Shown: positions 1-9,132 of the stretch, piece after piece
Layout: the number at the start of each line of letters is the position of its first letter
Numbering within the stretch: position 1 is the stretch's first letter
Assembly: GCA_016721195.1 (NCBI GenBank)
Contig: JADKIO010000001.1
Span: forward strand, 1 to 24,670
Reading direction: 5' to 3'
DNA: 24,670 bases
Source: Candidatus Geothrix skivensis
GTDB taxonomy: Bacteria > Acidobacteriota > Holophagae > Holophagales > Holophagaceae
Notes under the pieces: model-generated
What the model was told of the DNA's origin: nothing
The model's database searches: none
Seen by the model: the letters and a program-made list of their open reading frames with translations, nothing else
Made by a program: the position numbers and the translations under genes

Positions 1-303
1 TGCGCTGGTCCGAGAAGGGCAGGGCACGGGCCGGTCGGCACGAAGTCCGCCAGGCGGTGAGTATCCAGGGCCCGGCAGACGGGGCATGGTGACGTGGCAG
101 GCCTCGACGCCGTGCAGCTTCCCGTGGCCCTGCAACTCAACCACGGCCTCGAAGGCCAGGCCCCGGTCCAGGAGCTTCATGGTGAGCCGCGCCCCCGGCC
201 TGAGCCGCCACTGGCCCCGCTCCAGATCCGAGATGCCCAGGATGACCCGGTCCGGGGCCTCCGCCAGCACCTTGAACTCCCCGTGGAGGGCCCCGAAGGT
301 CAC
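1..303 (-). CDS. Partial PilZ/YcgR-like protein (tentative)
   Basis: The gene starts at a GTG and runs off the window, so only about the first 100 residues are visible. GGAGGAG lies 8 bases upstream of the GTG, and the start overlaps the stop of the small ORF at 300-386, so translation is probably coupled. The protein opens VTFGALHGEFKVLAEAPDRV and continues as alternating beta strands, including GISDLERGQWRLRPGARL. This recalls the N-terminal domain of YcgR-type flagellar-brake proteins, which bind cyclic-di-GMP through a following PilZ domain. The PilZ motifs themselves are not visible. A one-base frameshift near position 82 is needed to continue into RALDTHRLADFVPTGP. The family call is weak; that a gene is present is well supported by composition, ribosome site and spacing. 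Confidence 0.45.
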   Translation of the reverse strand, partial: MTFGALHGEFKVLAEAPDRVILGISDLERGQWRLRPGARLTMKLLDRGLAFEAVVELQGHGKLHGVEACHVTMPRLPGPGYSPPGGLRADRPVPCPSRTSA

Positions 304-386
304 CTGAGCCGCTCCTCCCCCTCGCACAGACGCTGGAAGACCATGCGGATGGCTTCGGTCTGTTCTTTGTTGAGGTTGCGGGCCAT
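300..386 (-). CDS. 28-residue ORF between meaB and the PilZ-like gene
   Basis: This short ORF begins at the ATG at 386, 30 bases after the meaB stop, and encodes a 28-residue amphipathic helical peptide starting MARNLNKEQTEAIRMVFQRL. Its TGA overlaps the GTG of the next gene in the form GTGA, the usual arrangement for translational coupling. There is no good Shine-Dalgarno sequence ahead of its own ATG. It could be a genuine small protein, a leader whose translation opens the next gene's ribosome site, or the true N-terminus of the next gene separated by an indel. I do not recognise a family. Confidence 0.4.
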   Translation of the reverse strand: MARNLNKEQTEAIRMVFQRLCEGEERLR

Positions 387-415
387 GGTGATCTATCGGG
401 TGGCTGGCCAGGGAC

Positions 416-1347
416 TCAAGCTTCGCCCAAAAGGTCCACCACGGCCGTGTAGGGGTCGAGGGTCCGGTCGGCGATGCCCTGGATGGCGGCTTCGAGCCGA
501 TCCGGTCCCGCCTGAGCCTGGCCCGCCGCAGGGACTCTTCGGCCAGCAGGGACTCGAAGCGCAGGCGGGCCCGCTCCCGGGCCTTCCGGGCCAGGCCCCC
601 GTGCTGGCGGAGCCACTGCCCATGGCGGCGGACCTCGACCAGGAGCCCGGCGACCCCCTCGCCCTGTTGGGCGATGGTGCGGACAATGGGGGGGTCCCAG
701 CCCTGGGGCATGGCCAGGGACTTCATGGCCTCCAGCTCCTGCTCCACCTGGTCGGCGCCCGCCCGGTCGGCCTTGTTGATGATGAAGAGATCGGCCACTT
801 CCATGATGCCGGCCTTGATGGCCTGGATCTCGTCCCCCATGCCCGGTACCAGCACCACACAGCAGGTCTGGACGCAAGAAACCACGTCCACCTCGTCCTG
901 ACCCACGCCCACGGTTTCCACGATCACCGTGTCGAAGCCGGCGGCGTCCAGGAGGTCGATGGCATCCTGGGTGCTGGGCCAGCCGCCCAGGGCCCGCGGG
1001 TGGCCATGCTCCGGATGAAGATGCCGGGATCCGCGGCGATGCGCTGCATGCGGATGCGGTCACCGAGAATGGCGCCCCGCTGAAGGGCGAAGTAGGATCC
1101 ACCGCCAGATGCCCACCCGCTGGCCTTCCGCGCGCAGGACCCGGGCCAGCTGGTCCGTGAGGGTGCTCTTGCCGGCCCCGGGGAACCGGTGATGCCGACC
1201 ACCGCGGCCCGGCCCAGGCGGGGCCAGACCCGGGACATCAGATCCCGGGCGCCGGGATGGCCGTTCTCCATCCAGGGAGATGGCCCGGCCCAGGGCCCGG
1301 TGATCCCCGCGGCACAGGGGCTCCAGGAGGTCGATCGGCGGCGGCAT
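416..1347 (-). pseudogene. meaB: MeaB/ArgK-type GTPase, methylmalonyl-CoA mutase chaperone (frameshifted)
   Basis: MeaB uses GTP hydrolysis to gate cobalamin loading and protect methylmalonyl-CoA mutase, in propionate/methylmalonyl-CoA metabolism in the cytoplasm. Joined across frames, the protein reads PPIDLLEPLCRGDHRALGRA, then VVGITGSPGAGKSTLTDQLA (the Walker A loop), VDPTSPFSGGAILGDRIRMQ, FDTVIVETVGVGQDEVDVV, and finally ADRTLDPYTAVVDLL. These are the diagnostic G3E-family blocks. Repaired length is about 310 residues, close to the family norm. At least five one-base indels are needed (near 1265, 1187, 1105, 1078 and 1000). Most are missing bases in G or C runs, for example CCGGGGCC in the Walker loop. 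I read these as sequence errors rather than decay, since every motif survives. The ATG at 1347 is the best start. The mutase itself is not in the window. Confidence 0.85.
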
Positions 1348-1444
1348 GTGCCCAGGATGCCAGACTTCCGGCCCAGCAACTCGCGGGCCTTGCCCGGATG
1401 GGGTACTCTGATCCTTCGGCTCTGGCCGCACTGGAAACCTGTCG

Positions 1445-1841
1445 ATGAAAAAAGGGCCCAAATCTGCGAACAATCCGCCTTCGGGGGATGGGGTTCAGGA
1501 TCTGGCCTCGAAGCCCACCCCGGTCCTGCTCACCAAGCGGGCCGCCGTGGCTGCGCCGGACCCCAAGGCCCCCCGGGAGAAGATCTGCGCCGAGTGCGGC
1601 ATCCACTTCAAGGTCGAGTCGGGCCAGAAGTTCTACCTCTGCCCGGACTGCTACCGCCGCTCCTTCACCTACAAGCGGAAAGGGGCCCGGAAGCCGCCCG
1701 GATCCTCACCCATCACCTGCGCCACCTGCGGGCCCAGGAATACCTGCCCTTCATCCCGATGAGCCGGCCAAGGCCCTCTGCCGGGCCTGCTTCGCCAAGG
1801 AACGACCGGAACCAAAGACCCCCCGACACACTCATCGTTAG
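1445..1841 (+). CDS. Double-CxxC zinc-ribbon protein (two frameshifts)
   Basis: This is a small cytoplasmic protein of about 131 residues after repair, divergent from meaB. The N-terminus is disordered and lysine-rich (MKKGPKSANNPPSGDG). A first cysteine pair follows in KICAECGIHFKVESGQKFYL and CPDCYRRSFTYKRKG, then a second in ITCATCG and CRACFAKERPEPK. Four CxxC knuckles imply two zinc-ribbon sites. Similar probable zinc-ribbon proteins occur widely, and their function is unknown; nucleic-acid or ribosome binding is only a guess. Two indels are needed, near 1730 and 1757, to stay in frame to the TAG at 1839-1841. The start ATG has no strong ribosome site. The next gene begins 16 bases later, so the two may be cotranscribed. 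Confidence 0.7.
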
Positions 1842-1857
1842 CCACTGAGGTTTGCCC

Positions 1858-3078
1858 ATGCGTCTTCCCGTGCTCCCCTTCCTGCTCGTCGCCAGCCTGC
1901 TGCCGGCCCAGACCGCTGCCAAGACCCCAAAGCCGGCCCCGGGGAAGCCCGCCCCCAAGGCCGCTCCCGCCAAGCCCACTCCGGAATCCGAGGCAGCTCG
2001 CACGGCCTTGCGCCAGACCTTGGAGGCGGTGGATGCCGGCTGGTTCGGCCAGCCCTACCAGGGGGTTCCTCCGTGGAGCCGCAGGGGGTACCCTTGGCAT
2101 CGCCCTCAGCGGCGCCGCCGTGAACCAGAAGGGTGGACAGTCTCAGCCAGGGACAGGTGCAGGGCAACAGCCAGGGCGGCCAGGCCAACCTGCGGGTCAA
2201 GAGCACCTACTTCGCCAATGGCGACTTCAAGACGGACCTGGCCGGCGACTTCGGCAACCTGCTCTACCCGGCGGGGCAACCGGGGCTTCCTCTACAGCAA
2301 GGACCAGAACGCCTACACCACCAAGGTGGACCTGCCCCCCAGTGACGCGCCCACCACCTTCCTGGCCTGGTTCCGCCAGACCCTGAACGACATCAAGGCG
2401 GTCTCACATCGACGCCCCCACCTTCAAGGCCAGCCTGGGGGCGAGGAGACCATGGAGGGCCGCGCCGTCCAGCGGCTGCTCTTCAACGCGCCGACCGCGG
2501 GCTGGGATGCCAAGAAGCGGAGCAGAGCATGGCCCAGAGCCTGGGCTTCTGGAAGCGCGGCAAGCTGGAAGTCATGGTGGACAAGACCACCAGCAACCCC
2601 CCTGCGGCTCGACTTCCGCAACGATGAGCAGGGCGTCCAGACCCGCATGGACTTCTCCTACGGCAGCGGCGGGCGCCTCCAGTCCGTGAACATCAGCAAC
2701 AGCAGCCGGGGCTTCGAAGGGCCGGGCTGGCTGCGGGTGGGCTACGGCGGCGATGGCCGCATGGCCAATGTCGCCGGCGAACTGGCCAGCCAGGACAAGA
2801 AGGTGTCCTTCGCCATGGATCTGGCCTGGTCCAAGACCCCGCACCGCCGCCGATATCGCCGCCATCCCCCTGCGGGCGCCACCAAGCGGGGCCCCGTGGA
2901 AATGGAAACCCAGCTCCTGGTGGGCCTTGCCGCCAAGATCTTCGACCTCCAGCGCGCCGGCCTCAACCTGCGCGCCGTGGCCGTCGGCGGAAGTAGCGAG
3001 GCTAGAGCTCCAGCTGCGCCGATTGTGGAATACCACCCGGAAAACAGGACAGGAGGGATTCCAAACACAGGTCTATAG
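1858..3078 (+). pseudogene. Exported protein of unknown function (multiple frameshifts)
   Basis: The start is the ATG at 1858, with GAGG seven bases upstream. A signal peptide (MRLPVLPFLLVASLLPAQ) is followed by an Ala/Pro/Lys-rich linker (KTPKPAPGKPAPKAAPAKPT). The rest is a soluble, beta-rich envelope protein that I do not recognise. Recognisable coding stretches switch frame at least four times between about 2060 and 2520: AVDAGWFGQPYQG; LSQGQVQGNSQGGQANLRVK with STYFANGDFKTDLAGDFGNL; NRGFLYSKDQNAYTTKVDLP; MEGRAVQRLLFNAPTAGWDA; LRLDFRNDEQGVQTRMDFSY. The region is coding throughout but not in one frame. The end is uncertain: the main frame stops at 3078, but another frame (AEVARLELQLRRLWNTTRKT) also looks plausible near the end. 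Repaired length is roughly 400 residues. No partner gene hints at its role. Confidence 0.55.
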
Positions 3079-3160
3079 TCGGTTTTCAGGAGCTCTGACC
3101 CCGGAGGATCCGGCACCCCTCGCTCCAAGCGCAGCCCCTGCGCTACAATCTCCCTTCCGT

Positions 3161-3269
<109 letters not shown>

Positions 3270-3314
3270 GTTGGGATAAAAAAGGAGAGTCGGACCTCCG
3301 AGTGGGATCGTGGA

Positions 3315-3335
3315 GGCGCCACCAGATGTGGCGCC
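3315..3335. repeat. 8-bp perfect hairpin ahead of the tandem array
   Basis: GGCGCCAC pairs with GTGGCGCC around a CAGAT loop. It sits immediately before the first 125-bp repeat copy at 3336. Just upstream, 3295-3315 resembles the end of a repeat unit (ACCTCCGAGTGGGATCGTGG against ACCTCCAAGTGGGACTGCGG), so a decayed earlier copy may start here. Confidence 0.5.
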
Positions 3336-3679
3336 GGAGCGAGACCGGCGGCTGGCAAAGCCAGACGCAGTTCGAATCCGCGCCCAGGTGGGTCGAGGTT
3401 GAGGGGGGAGAAGGGCCCACCTCCAAGTGGGACTGCGGAGACAGGGCTAGGTGACCTGTCGGAGCGAGACTGGCGGCTGGCGAAGCCAGACGCAGTTCGA
3501 ATCCGCGCCCAGGTGGGTCGAGGTTGAGGGGGGAGAAGGGCCCACCTCCAAGTGGGACTGCGGAGACAGGGCTAGGTGACCTGTCGGGGGGCGGCAGCCA
3601 GCATTCTGTCCGCGGGGCACCGGGCAGCACGACCGGCTGGCGAAGCCAGACGCTGTTCGAATCCGCGCCCAGGTGGGTC
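3336..3679. repeat. 125-bp tandem repeat, two full copies plus a partial third
   Basis: Copy 1 is 3336-3460 and copy 2 is 3461-3585. They are the same length and nearly identical; I see one change near the start (GAGACCGG/GAGACTGG) and one in the hairpin loop (GGCAAAGCC/GGCGAAGCC). A third, partial copy lies at about 3630-3679. Each unit contains a hairpin CTGGC-GAA-GCCAG, then CGCAGTTCGAATCCGCGCCC, which carries a tRNA T-loop (TTCGAAT) and resembles the 3' part of the adjacent tRNA-Pro (shared GTTCGAATCC). A second hairpin, CCCAC-CTCCAA-GTGGG, follows. The array fills the space between tRNA-Pro and the hybrid kinase, and I see no believable gene in it. It resembles in layout the tRNA-linked repeats downstream of E. 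coli tyrT. Confidence 0.9.
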
Positions 3680-3734
3680 TTCACGGAGAATGGAGGACCT
3701 CGACTCTCCGTATGGGAGGACGATGAACAGAACC

Positions 3735-6700
3735 TCAGCCCCGCCCCAGCTGCTCCTTCAGCTCCGTCACCACCGCCGCCAGGGCCGCCTCGAACCGGGC
3801 CAGCAGGGGGGGGATGGCTTCTGGAGGCCCATCCTGGATGGCGTTCTGGAGATCCCTGGATAGGCCGGAGAGCTGCACGGCGCCGATGGTGCCGGCCACG
3901 GCGATCATGGAGTGCGCGTGCCGGGAAGCCGTTTCCGCCTCCCCCTGGGCCAGGGCCTCCCGGATCTCTTGGGCCGCTTCCAGCTTGAGCTCCAGGAAGC
4001 GACCCAGCATTTTTTCGTAGAGGGCCACATTGCCCGAAAAGGCGGCCAGGCCGGCCTCCCGGGAGAGGCCTTCCGGCCCGGGCGGCACACCCGTGCCAGC
4101 AGCCTGGGGTGGCGGAGGGAGAGGGGGCGGCGTACCGGGGGCTGTTTCTTCCCGCTGGATCCATCTCGCCAGGGTGCCGAACAGCTCGTCGGGATTGATG
4201 GGCTTCGTGACGTAGTCGTTCATGCCGAGGGCCAGGCACCGCTCCCGTTCCGGCAGCATGGCGTGGGCGGTCATGGCCAGGATGGGCAGGGTGGCGAAGC
4301 GGGCCTCGTCCCGCAGCAGTCGGGTGGCCTCGTAGCCATCCATGACCGGCATCTGGAGGTCCATCAGCACCGCATCGAAGGGCTCTGAGTGGGCCTTCTC
4401 GAGGGCATCCCGTCCGTCCACGGCGAGGGTGACCTCCATGCCCACCAGGGCCAGGAGCTCCATGGCCACCTGCTGGTTGAAGTCGTTGTCTTCCACCAGC
4501 AGGATCCGGGCACCCTTTAGTCGACCCAGGTCCTCTGCAGCTGTCGCCAGCCTGGCGGGGGCCCGCTGGACAGGAGTCTTCCTGCCGAAAGCGTGGGTGA
4601 TGGCATCGAAGAGCGAAGACGGCGAGATGGGCTTGGTGAGGTAGCCGTCCAGCTTTTCTTCCTCGACCCGCCGGGCCACCTCCTCATCCCCGTAGGCGGT
4701 CACGATGATGATCCTTGGGATGGCATGGACACCCAATTCAGTCTGGATCCGGCGGGCGGCCTCGAACCCATCCTCATGGGCCAGGTGCCAATCCAGGAGC
4801 ACCAGGTCGAAGGGCGCCCGCTGCAGCTCCGCGAAGGCCTCTTCGGCGGTGGCCACCATGGTGGTGGGGTAGCCCAGGCCCGTGGCCAGGCCATGCAGGA
4901 TCAGACGGGCGATGGGACTGTCGTCCACCACCAGGATGCGGAGCCCCGATAGGTCCTCCATCTGGGCGTTCCGGGGGGCGGGCATCAGGTGCCCAAGCCC
5001 GAAGATGGCCGTGAAGAAGAACTCGCTGCCCTTGCCCGGCTCGCTCTCGACCCAGAGCTCGCCCCCCATCATGCCCACCAGGTGCTTGCTGATGGCCAGC
5101 CCCAAGCCCGTGCCCGTGAACTTCCGGGTGCTGGAGCTGTCCACCTGGCTGAAGGGCTGGAACAGCAGGCGCATCTGGTCGGGCGACATGCCGATGCCCG
5201 TGTCCCGCACCGAAAACTTGAGGGTCACCCGGCCTTCTCCGGACTGGAGCCTGGTGACGGTGACCACCACCTCACCGGATTCGGTGAACTTGACGGAGTT
5301 GCTGCAGAGGTTGGTGAGCACCTGACCGAGCCGCATGGGATCGCCGGCCAGGCAGGGGGCACGTCAGGGGCGATGTTCAGCAGGAATTCCAGGTGCTTTT
5401 CGGCGGATTTGGTGCCGACCAGCTGCGTGACCTTTTCGAACTCCTCCTCCAGGAAGAACTCCTTGGCGTCCATCTGGAGCTTCCCGGCTTCGATCTTGGA
5501 GAAGTCCAGGATGTCGTTGATGATCCCCAGCAGGGAATCCGCAGCGACCTTGGTCTTGACCAGGTACTGCCGCTGCTTCTCGGTGAGGTCCGTCTGGAGG
5601 GCCAGGTGGGTCAGCACCGTCACCGCGTTCATGGGCGTGCGGATCTCATGGCTCATGTTCGCCAGGAAGGAGCTCTTCATGCGGTTGGCAGTCTCGGCCG
5701 CCTCCTTGGCGCCCACCAGGTCGGCGTTCGCCAGTTGCAGTTCCCCGGAACGCAGGGTGACCAGCTCTTCCAGCTGGGCTTTGTAGAGGGTCAGCTCGGA
5801 GAGGGCCCGTTCCCGGTCAGCCTCCAGTTGGGAACGACGCTGCAGTTCGTTCCGCAGCTCCAGGGTGCGCTTCCGGACCACCCGTTTCAGGGACCAGGAC
5901 CAGAGTGCCAGCCCGCCCAGCAGGATGACGCTGAGGATGGGCAGGGCCGCCAGGGCGACCCGCCGGAGGCTGGTCAGGAAAGGGACTTCCGAGGCCTCCA
6001 GGACCGCGAAATGCTTGGCGTAGAGGTGGTCGAGGGTGCCGTTCTCCTTGAGTCGGAAGATGCCTTCGTTGAGCTGGGCCAGGAGCTGCGCCTCGCCTTT
6101 CTGGACGGCCAGGCCCCGTCGGGAGGGATAGATTTCGGTGGGCAGCATCGAGATGTTGGGAAAGGCCTGCTGGCTCTTCAGGTAAAGCCAGGTGTACTTG
6201 GGTGCGACCGCGCAATCCGCCTGGCCAGCCGCGAGGGCCTGGATGCACGCCTCGTTGGTCGAAAGCTCCTGGAACGGAATGCCCTGGGACTGGAAGTACT
6301 CCGCAACCGCATTGCGGCGGTTCACGACCACCCGCTTCCCCATCAGATCCCGTTCGGAGGTGATGCTCCGGTCGTCCTTTCGGATCAGCAGGATGTAGGT
6401 CATGGAATGGGTGGGCACGGTGAAATCCATCACCTGGGCCCGCTCCTTGGTATAGATCACCGTGCCCAGGGCGTCGAGCTCGCCTTTTTCGAAGGCCTCC
6501 CGGCCCTGGGCGAAGGGCAGGGGACAGATCTTGATGGGGCGCCCGATGACCCGCTCCAGCTCCCGGAGGAGGTCGTTGCTGAAACCCGCGGGAGATCCCT
6601 TTTCATCCAGGTACTCGTAGGGCCGGTTCCCGATGTTGGTGGCCACGGTGAGCGGCGGCGGGGGCGGGTCAGCCGAGAGGGTCAGGCTGCACCCGGCCCA

Positions 6701-6808
6701 CACGAGAACCCTCAACATCACCAGCCCGGCTGCCATCAGCCCGGACCACCCCCACCTGACAGGGCCACCTTGCCTGGGACTGGCAACGGTCATCGGAGGG
6801 GTTTTCAC
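3735..6808 (-). CDS. BvgS-type hybrid sensor kinase (SBP-HisKA-HATPase-REC-REC-Hpt), one frameshift
   Basis: A membrane-bound hybrid histidine kinase of about 1024 residues after repair. In order: an N-terminal hydrophobic segment; a periplasmic amino-acid-type binding domain (about 50-275, from PLTVATNIGNRPYEYLDEKG); a transmembrane helix (about 283-305); a coiled-coil linker (to about 375); HisKA with SHEIRTPMN and phospho-His at about 387; HATPase with the N box (LTNLCSNSVKFTESGEV), DTGIGM and GTGLGLAISKH; REC1 (Asp about 673 in LLDWHL); REC2 (Asp about 817 in LMDLQMP); and a C-terminal Hpt with RHAHSMIAVAG. This gives a full His-Asp-Asp-His relay. The final response regulator is not nearby. 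A single missing C in the run at 5355-5359 splits it (NIAPDVPP then CLAGDPMRLGQVL). The ligand is unknown. The start could be ATG 6808 or 6793. Confidence 0.93.
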
Positions 6809-6928
6809 GGCAATCGCCTTGCGGACAGGACCTTATCGGGTGTTCATGGGGCAGCCTGAATCCGGGCCGGCCCACCCGCCTGGCAGGCCCAGGCCCACCA
6901 CCCGGCCCCCTGGCCCTGGTGGGTCTGC

Positions 6929-7195
6929 CTACTCACTCCGGATCTGTCCCTCGGCGCAGAAACACTGGGGATGAGAGGCATATACATATTCGAAGCGCTC
7001 CCGGGCCACCCGCTCCTCCCGTTCGAGCTCCACCAGCAGGGGGTCCGGGTCGCGTTCAGGCCCTCCCCGCCACCCAGGCCGGCCGCTGGACCGGCGGTGG
7101 TAGAAGAGGCCCTGGCCGCTCGTGCCGCTGTTGCGGACGAGCAGGACCCCCATGATCATCACGGCGAGGAAGACAGCGCCCCAGCCTAGCCACAT
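6929..7195 (-). CDS. Small single-pass membrane protein of unknown function
   Basis: An 88-residue ORF from the ATG at 7195. The N-terminus is one transmembrane helix (MWLGWGAVFLAVMIMGVLLV). A basic glycine/arginine stretch follows, then an acidic and basic helix (DPLLVELEREERVARERFEY), ending in HPQCFCAEGQIRSE with a CxC pair. The arrangement suggests a small inner-membrane protein with a cytoplasmic coiled tail. It lies 120 bp upstream of the hybrid kinase on the same strand, so cotranscription is possible. I do not recognise a family. AGGTGGGGG upstream of the ATG is an acceptable ribosome site. Confidence 0.6.
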   Translation of the reverse strand: MWLGWGAVFLAVMIMGVLLVRNSGTSGQGLFYHRRSSGRPGWRGGPERDPDPLLVELEREERVARERFEYVYASHPQCFCAEGQIRSE

Positions 7196-7462
7196 CGGAA
7201 CCCCCACCTGGGAAAACTTCGCCTGTCGTCAACGGAATCGATTGAACAAGGTGTCCCCGGCCTTCAAGGGCTTAGCGGTGCGTCCGAAGGAATGCTTTAG
7301 ATTCCATGCATCGATCCCGCGGGATCGGCCGTTGCCAGCAGAGGGGCCAGATCCGGTTCCGAATGGCCAGACCATCCGGAAACCCTAGATATGGCACCGG
7401 CCCTTCGCTGCGAGCGCGCCAGATCCGCCCTCCCCCCCCAGACCCGCTAAACTGACCCCTGC

Positions 7463-7539
7463 GCGCTCATAGCTCAGGTGGATAGAGCAGCAGCCTTCTA
7501 AGCTGCAGGTCGCTGGTTCGAGTCCAGCTGGGCGCACCA
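7463..7539 (+). tRNA. tRNA-Arg (anticodon TCT)
   Basis: A complete 77-base cloverleaf with encoded CCA. GCGCTCA pairs with TGGGCGC (one G-U pair). The D-arm is GCTCAGGTGGATAGAGC. The anticodon stem GCAGC/GCTGC closes the loop CTTCTAA, giving anticodon TCT at 7497-7499. The T-arm is GCTGG-TTCGAGT-CCAGC. It reads AGA and AGG codons. The arsenic genes begin 79 bp downstream, which is a common position for acquired islands, although no integrase is seen. Confidence 0.97.
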
Positions 7540-7618
7540 GCCCTTGACCGGCGCCCGTTCTGGATTCGAAGCAGCATGATCATTGCCGCCCGCAAGTCGG
7601 CCTGAGCCGGAGATCCCC

Positions 7619-8716
7619 ATGAGCGAACAAAAACGCCTCTCCTTCCTGGACCGCTACCTCACCCTGTGGATCTTCCTCGCCATGGGTCTAGGGGTGGTGC
7701 TGGGGTTTGGTGTCCCCGGTTTCAACAGGGCCATCAATGCCTGGAACGTGGGCACCACCAGCGTGCCCCTGGCCGTCGGTCTCATCGTCATGATGTATCC
7801 CCCCTTGGCCAAGGTGAAGTACGAGGAGCTGCACCTGGTCTTCCAGAACAAGAAGGTGCTGGCCCTATCACTGGTGCAGAACTGGGTCATCGGACCCCTG
7901 CTCATGTTCGGCTTGGCGGTGCTCTTCCTCCGTGACAAGCCCGAATACATGCTGGGCCTGATCCTCATCGGCCTGGCCCGCTGCATCGCCATGGTCATCG
8001 TGTGGAACGACCTGGCCAAGGGCGATACGGAATACTGCGCCGGGCTCGTGGCCTTCAACTCGATCTTCCAGGTGCTGTTCTTCAGCGTCTACGCCTGGTT
8101 CTTCGCCACCATCCTGCCCGCCAGGCTGGGCCTCCAGGGCGCCGTGGTGAACATCACCATCGGCCAGATCGCCCAGAGCGTCTTCATCTACCTGGGGATC
8201 CCCTTCATCGCAGGTTTCCTGACCCGCTTCGTTCTCGGCAAGGTCAAGGGCCTGGACTGGTACCACCGGGTCTTCGTGCCGAGGATCAGCCCCCTGACGC
8301 TTATCGCGCTGCTCTTCACCATCGTCGTGATGTTCAGCCTCAAGGGCGACACCATCGTGAAGCTGCCCTTCGATGTCATCCGGATCGCCATCCCGTTATT
8401 GATCTACTTCGTGGTGATGTTCCTGGTGAGCTTCTGGATGTCCAAGAAAGTCGGGGCCACCTACCCCCAGAGCGCGACCCTGAGCTTCACCGCCGCCAGC
8501 AACAACTTCGAGCTGGCCATCGCCGTGGCCGTGGCCACCTTCGGCATCGCCCACGGGGCCGCGTTCGCCGCCGTCATCGGGCCCCTGGTGGAGGTGCCGG
8601 TGCTGATCGGCCTCGTGAGCGTGTCCTTGTGGTTGAAGGGGAAGTGGTATCCGGGCAGCGCCGGAGAAGTCTCTGATGTCACCTGCTGTCCGGCGGTCGA
8701 ACCCGACAAGAGGTGA
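7619..8716 (+). CDS. acr3: ACR3-family arsenite efflux transporter
   Basis: This inner-membrane carrier expels arsenite, driven by the proton gradient. The 365-residue protein has about ten hydrophobic helices. The family signature in the fourth helix is plain: GLARCIAMVIVWNDLAKGDT, with the essential cysteine at about residue 122. The conserved glutamate of the ninth helix appears at about 325 in GPLVEVPVLIGLV. Length fits the family. The start at ATG 7619 is chosen because GGAG lies seven bases upstream; an in-frame TTG at 7583 has no such support. The next gene follows after three bases, so acr3, the rhodanese-like gene and arsC form one operon. The C-terminus carries an unusual CC pair (SDVTCCPAVEPDKR), which may be a cytoplasmic thiol site. 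Intact, with no frameshift. Confidence 0.96.
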   Translation: MSEQKRLSFLDRYLTLWIFLAMGLGVVLGFGVPGFNRAINAWNVGTTSVPLAVGLIVMMYPPLAKVKYEELHLVFQNKKVLALSLVQNWVIGPLLMFGLAVLFLRDKPEYMLGLILIGLARCIAMVIVWNDLAKGDTEYCAGLVAFNSIFQVLFFSVYAWFFATILPARLGLQGAVVNITIGQIAQSVFIYLGIPFIAGFLTRFVLGKVKGLDWYHRVFVPRISPLTLIALLFTIVVMFSLKGDTIVKLPFDVIRIAIPLLIYFVVMFLVSFWMSKKVGATYPQSATLSFTAASNNFELAIAVAVATFGIAHGAAFAAVIGPLVEVPVLIGLVSVSLWLKGKWYPGSAGEVSDVTCCPAVEPDKR

Positions 8717-8719
8717 ACG

Positions 8720-9132
8720 ATGGGTCCCTTCGATGGCAAGGGCATGGTGATCCAGGGGCTCCGGTTCCTCGCCCCGAAGGAAGCCCTGGATACCTTGCAG
8801 GCGGGGGCGCTCCTGGTGGACCTGCGCAGCGACGAGCTCGTCGAGATGAAGGCCTTCCGCGTCCCGGAGACCATCCACATTCCCCACGGCGAGCTATCAG
8901 GGCTGCCTCGGAACTACCGACCAACCGCCCCCTCCTCCTGGCTGACACGTCCGGCGTGTTCACCAAGGACGCGGCACACACCCTTCTGGATCACGGCTTC
9001 AGCGAGGTCGCCTGCCTGAACGGCGGGATGCTCGCCTGGGACCAGGAGGGCCTTCCCCTTGATACCGATCCCGAGGCCGTCCTCCATGGGGAGTGCGCCT
9101 GCGTGATGATTTCCAAAAAGAAGAGGCGCCCC
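8720..9132 (+). CDS. Rhodanese-like domain protein lacking the catalytic Cys (frameshifted; may be fused to ArsC)
   Basis: The ATG at 8720 follows acr3 by three bases, with AAGAGGTG as ribosome site. The first frame reads LRFLAPKEALDTLQAGALLV then DLRSDELVEM, the start of a rhodanese fold. Near 8890-8897 the frame changes, and the rest reads ELPTNRPLLLADTSGVFTKD, then HTLLDHGFSEVACLNGGMLA and WDQEGLP. In active rhodaneses the segment LADTSGVF holds the catalytic cysteine (as in YCRSGNRS); here that position is Asp, so sulfur transfer by the usual loop is unlikely. The tail GECACVMISKKKRRP has a CxC pair and runs in frame into ArsC with no stop. Either the two are fused or a second indel hides the stop (a TGA at 9104 lies in another frame). 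ArsC has its own ribosome site, which favours two proteins. Confidence 0.7.

Noticed and set aside
94..1083. Plus-strand open frame of 329 codons at the left end
   Set aside because: It lies opposite meaB, whose conserved GTPase motifs are on the minus strand, and has the biased composition of an antisense frame in GC-rich DNA.
3336..3679. CRISPR array
   Set aside because: Units are 125 bp and directly abutting with no unique spacers; no cas genes are nearby.
5225..6859. Long plus-strand frame opposite the hybrid kinase
   Set aside because: It is a shadow frame; kinase and binding-domain motifs are all on the minus strand.
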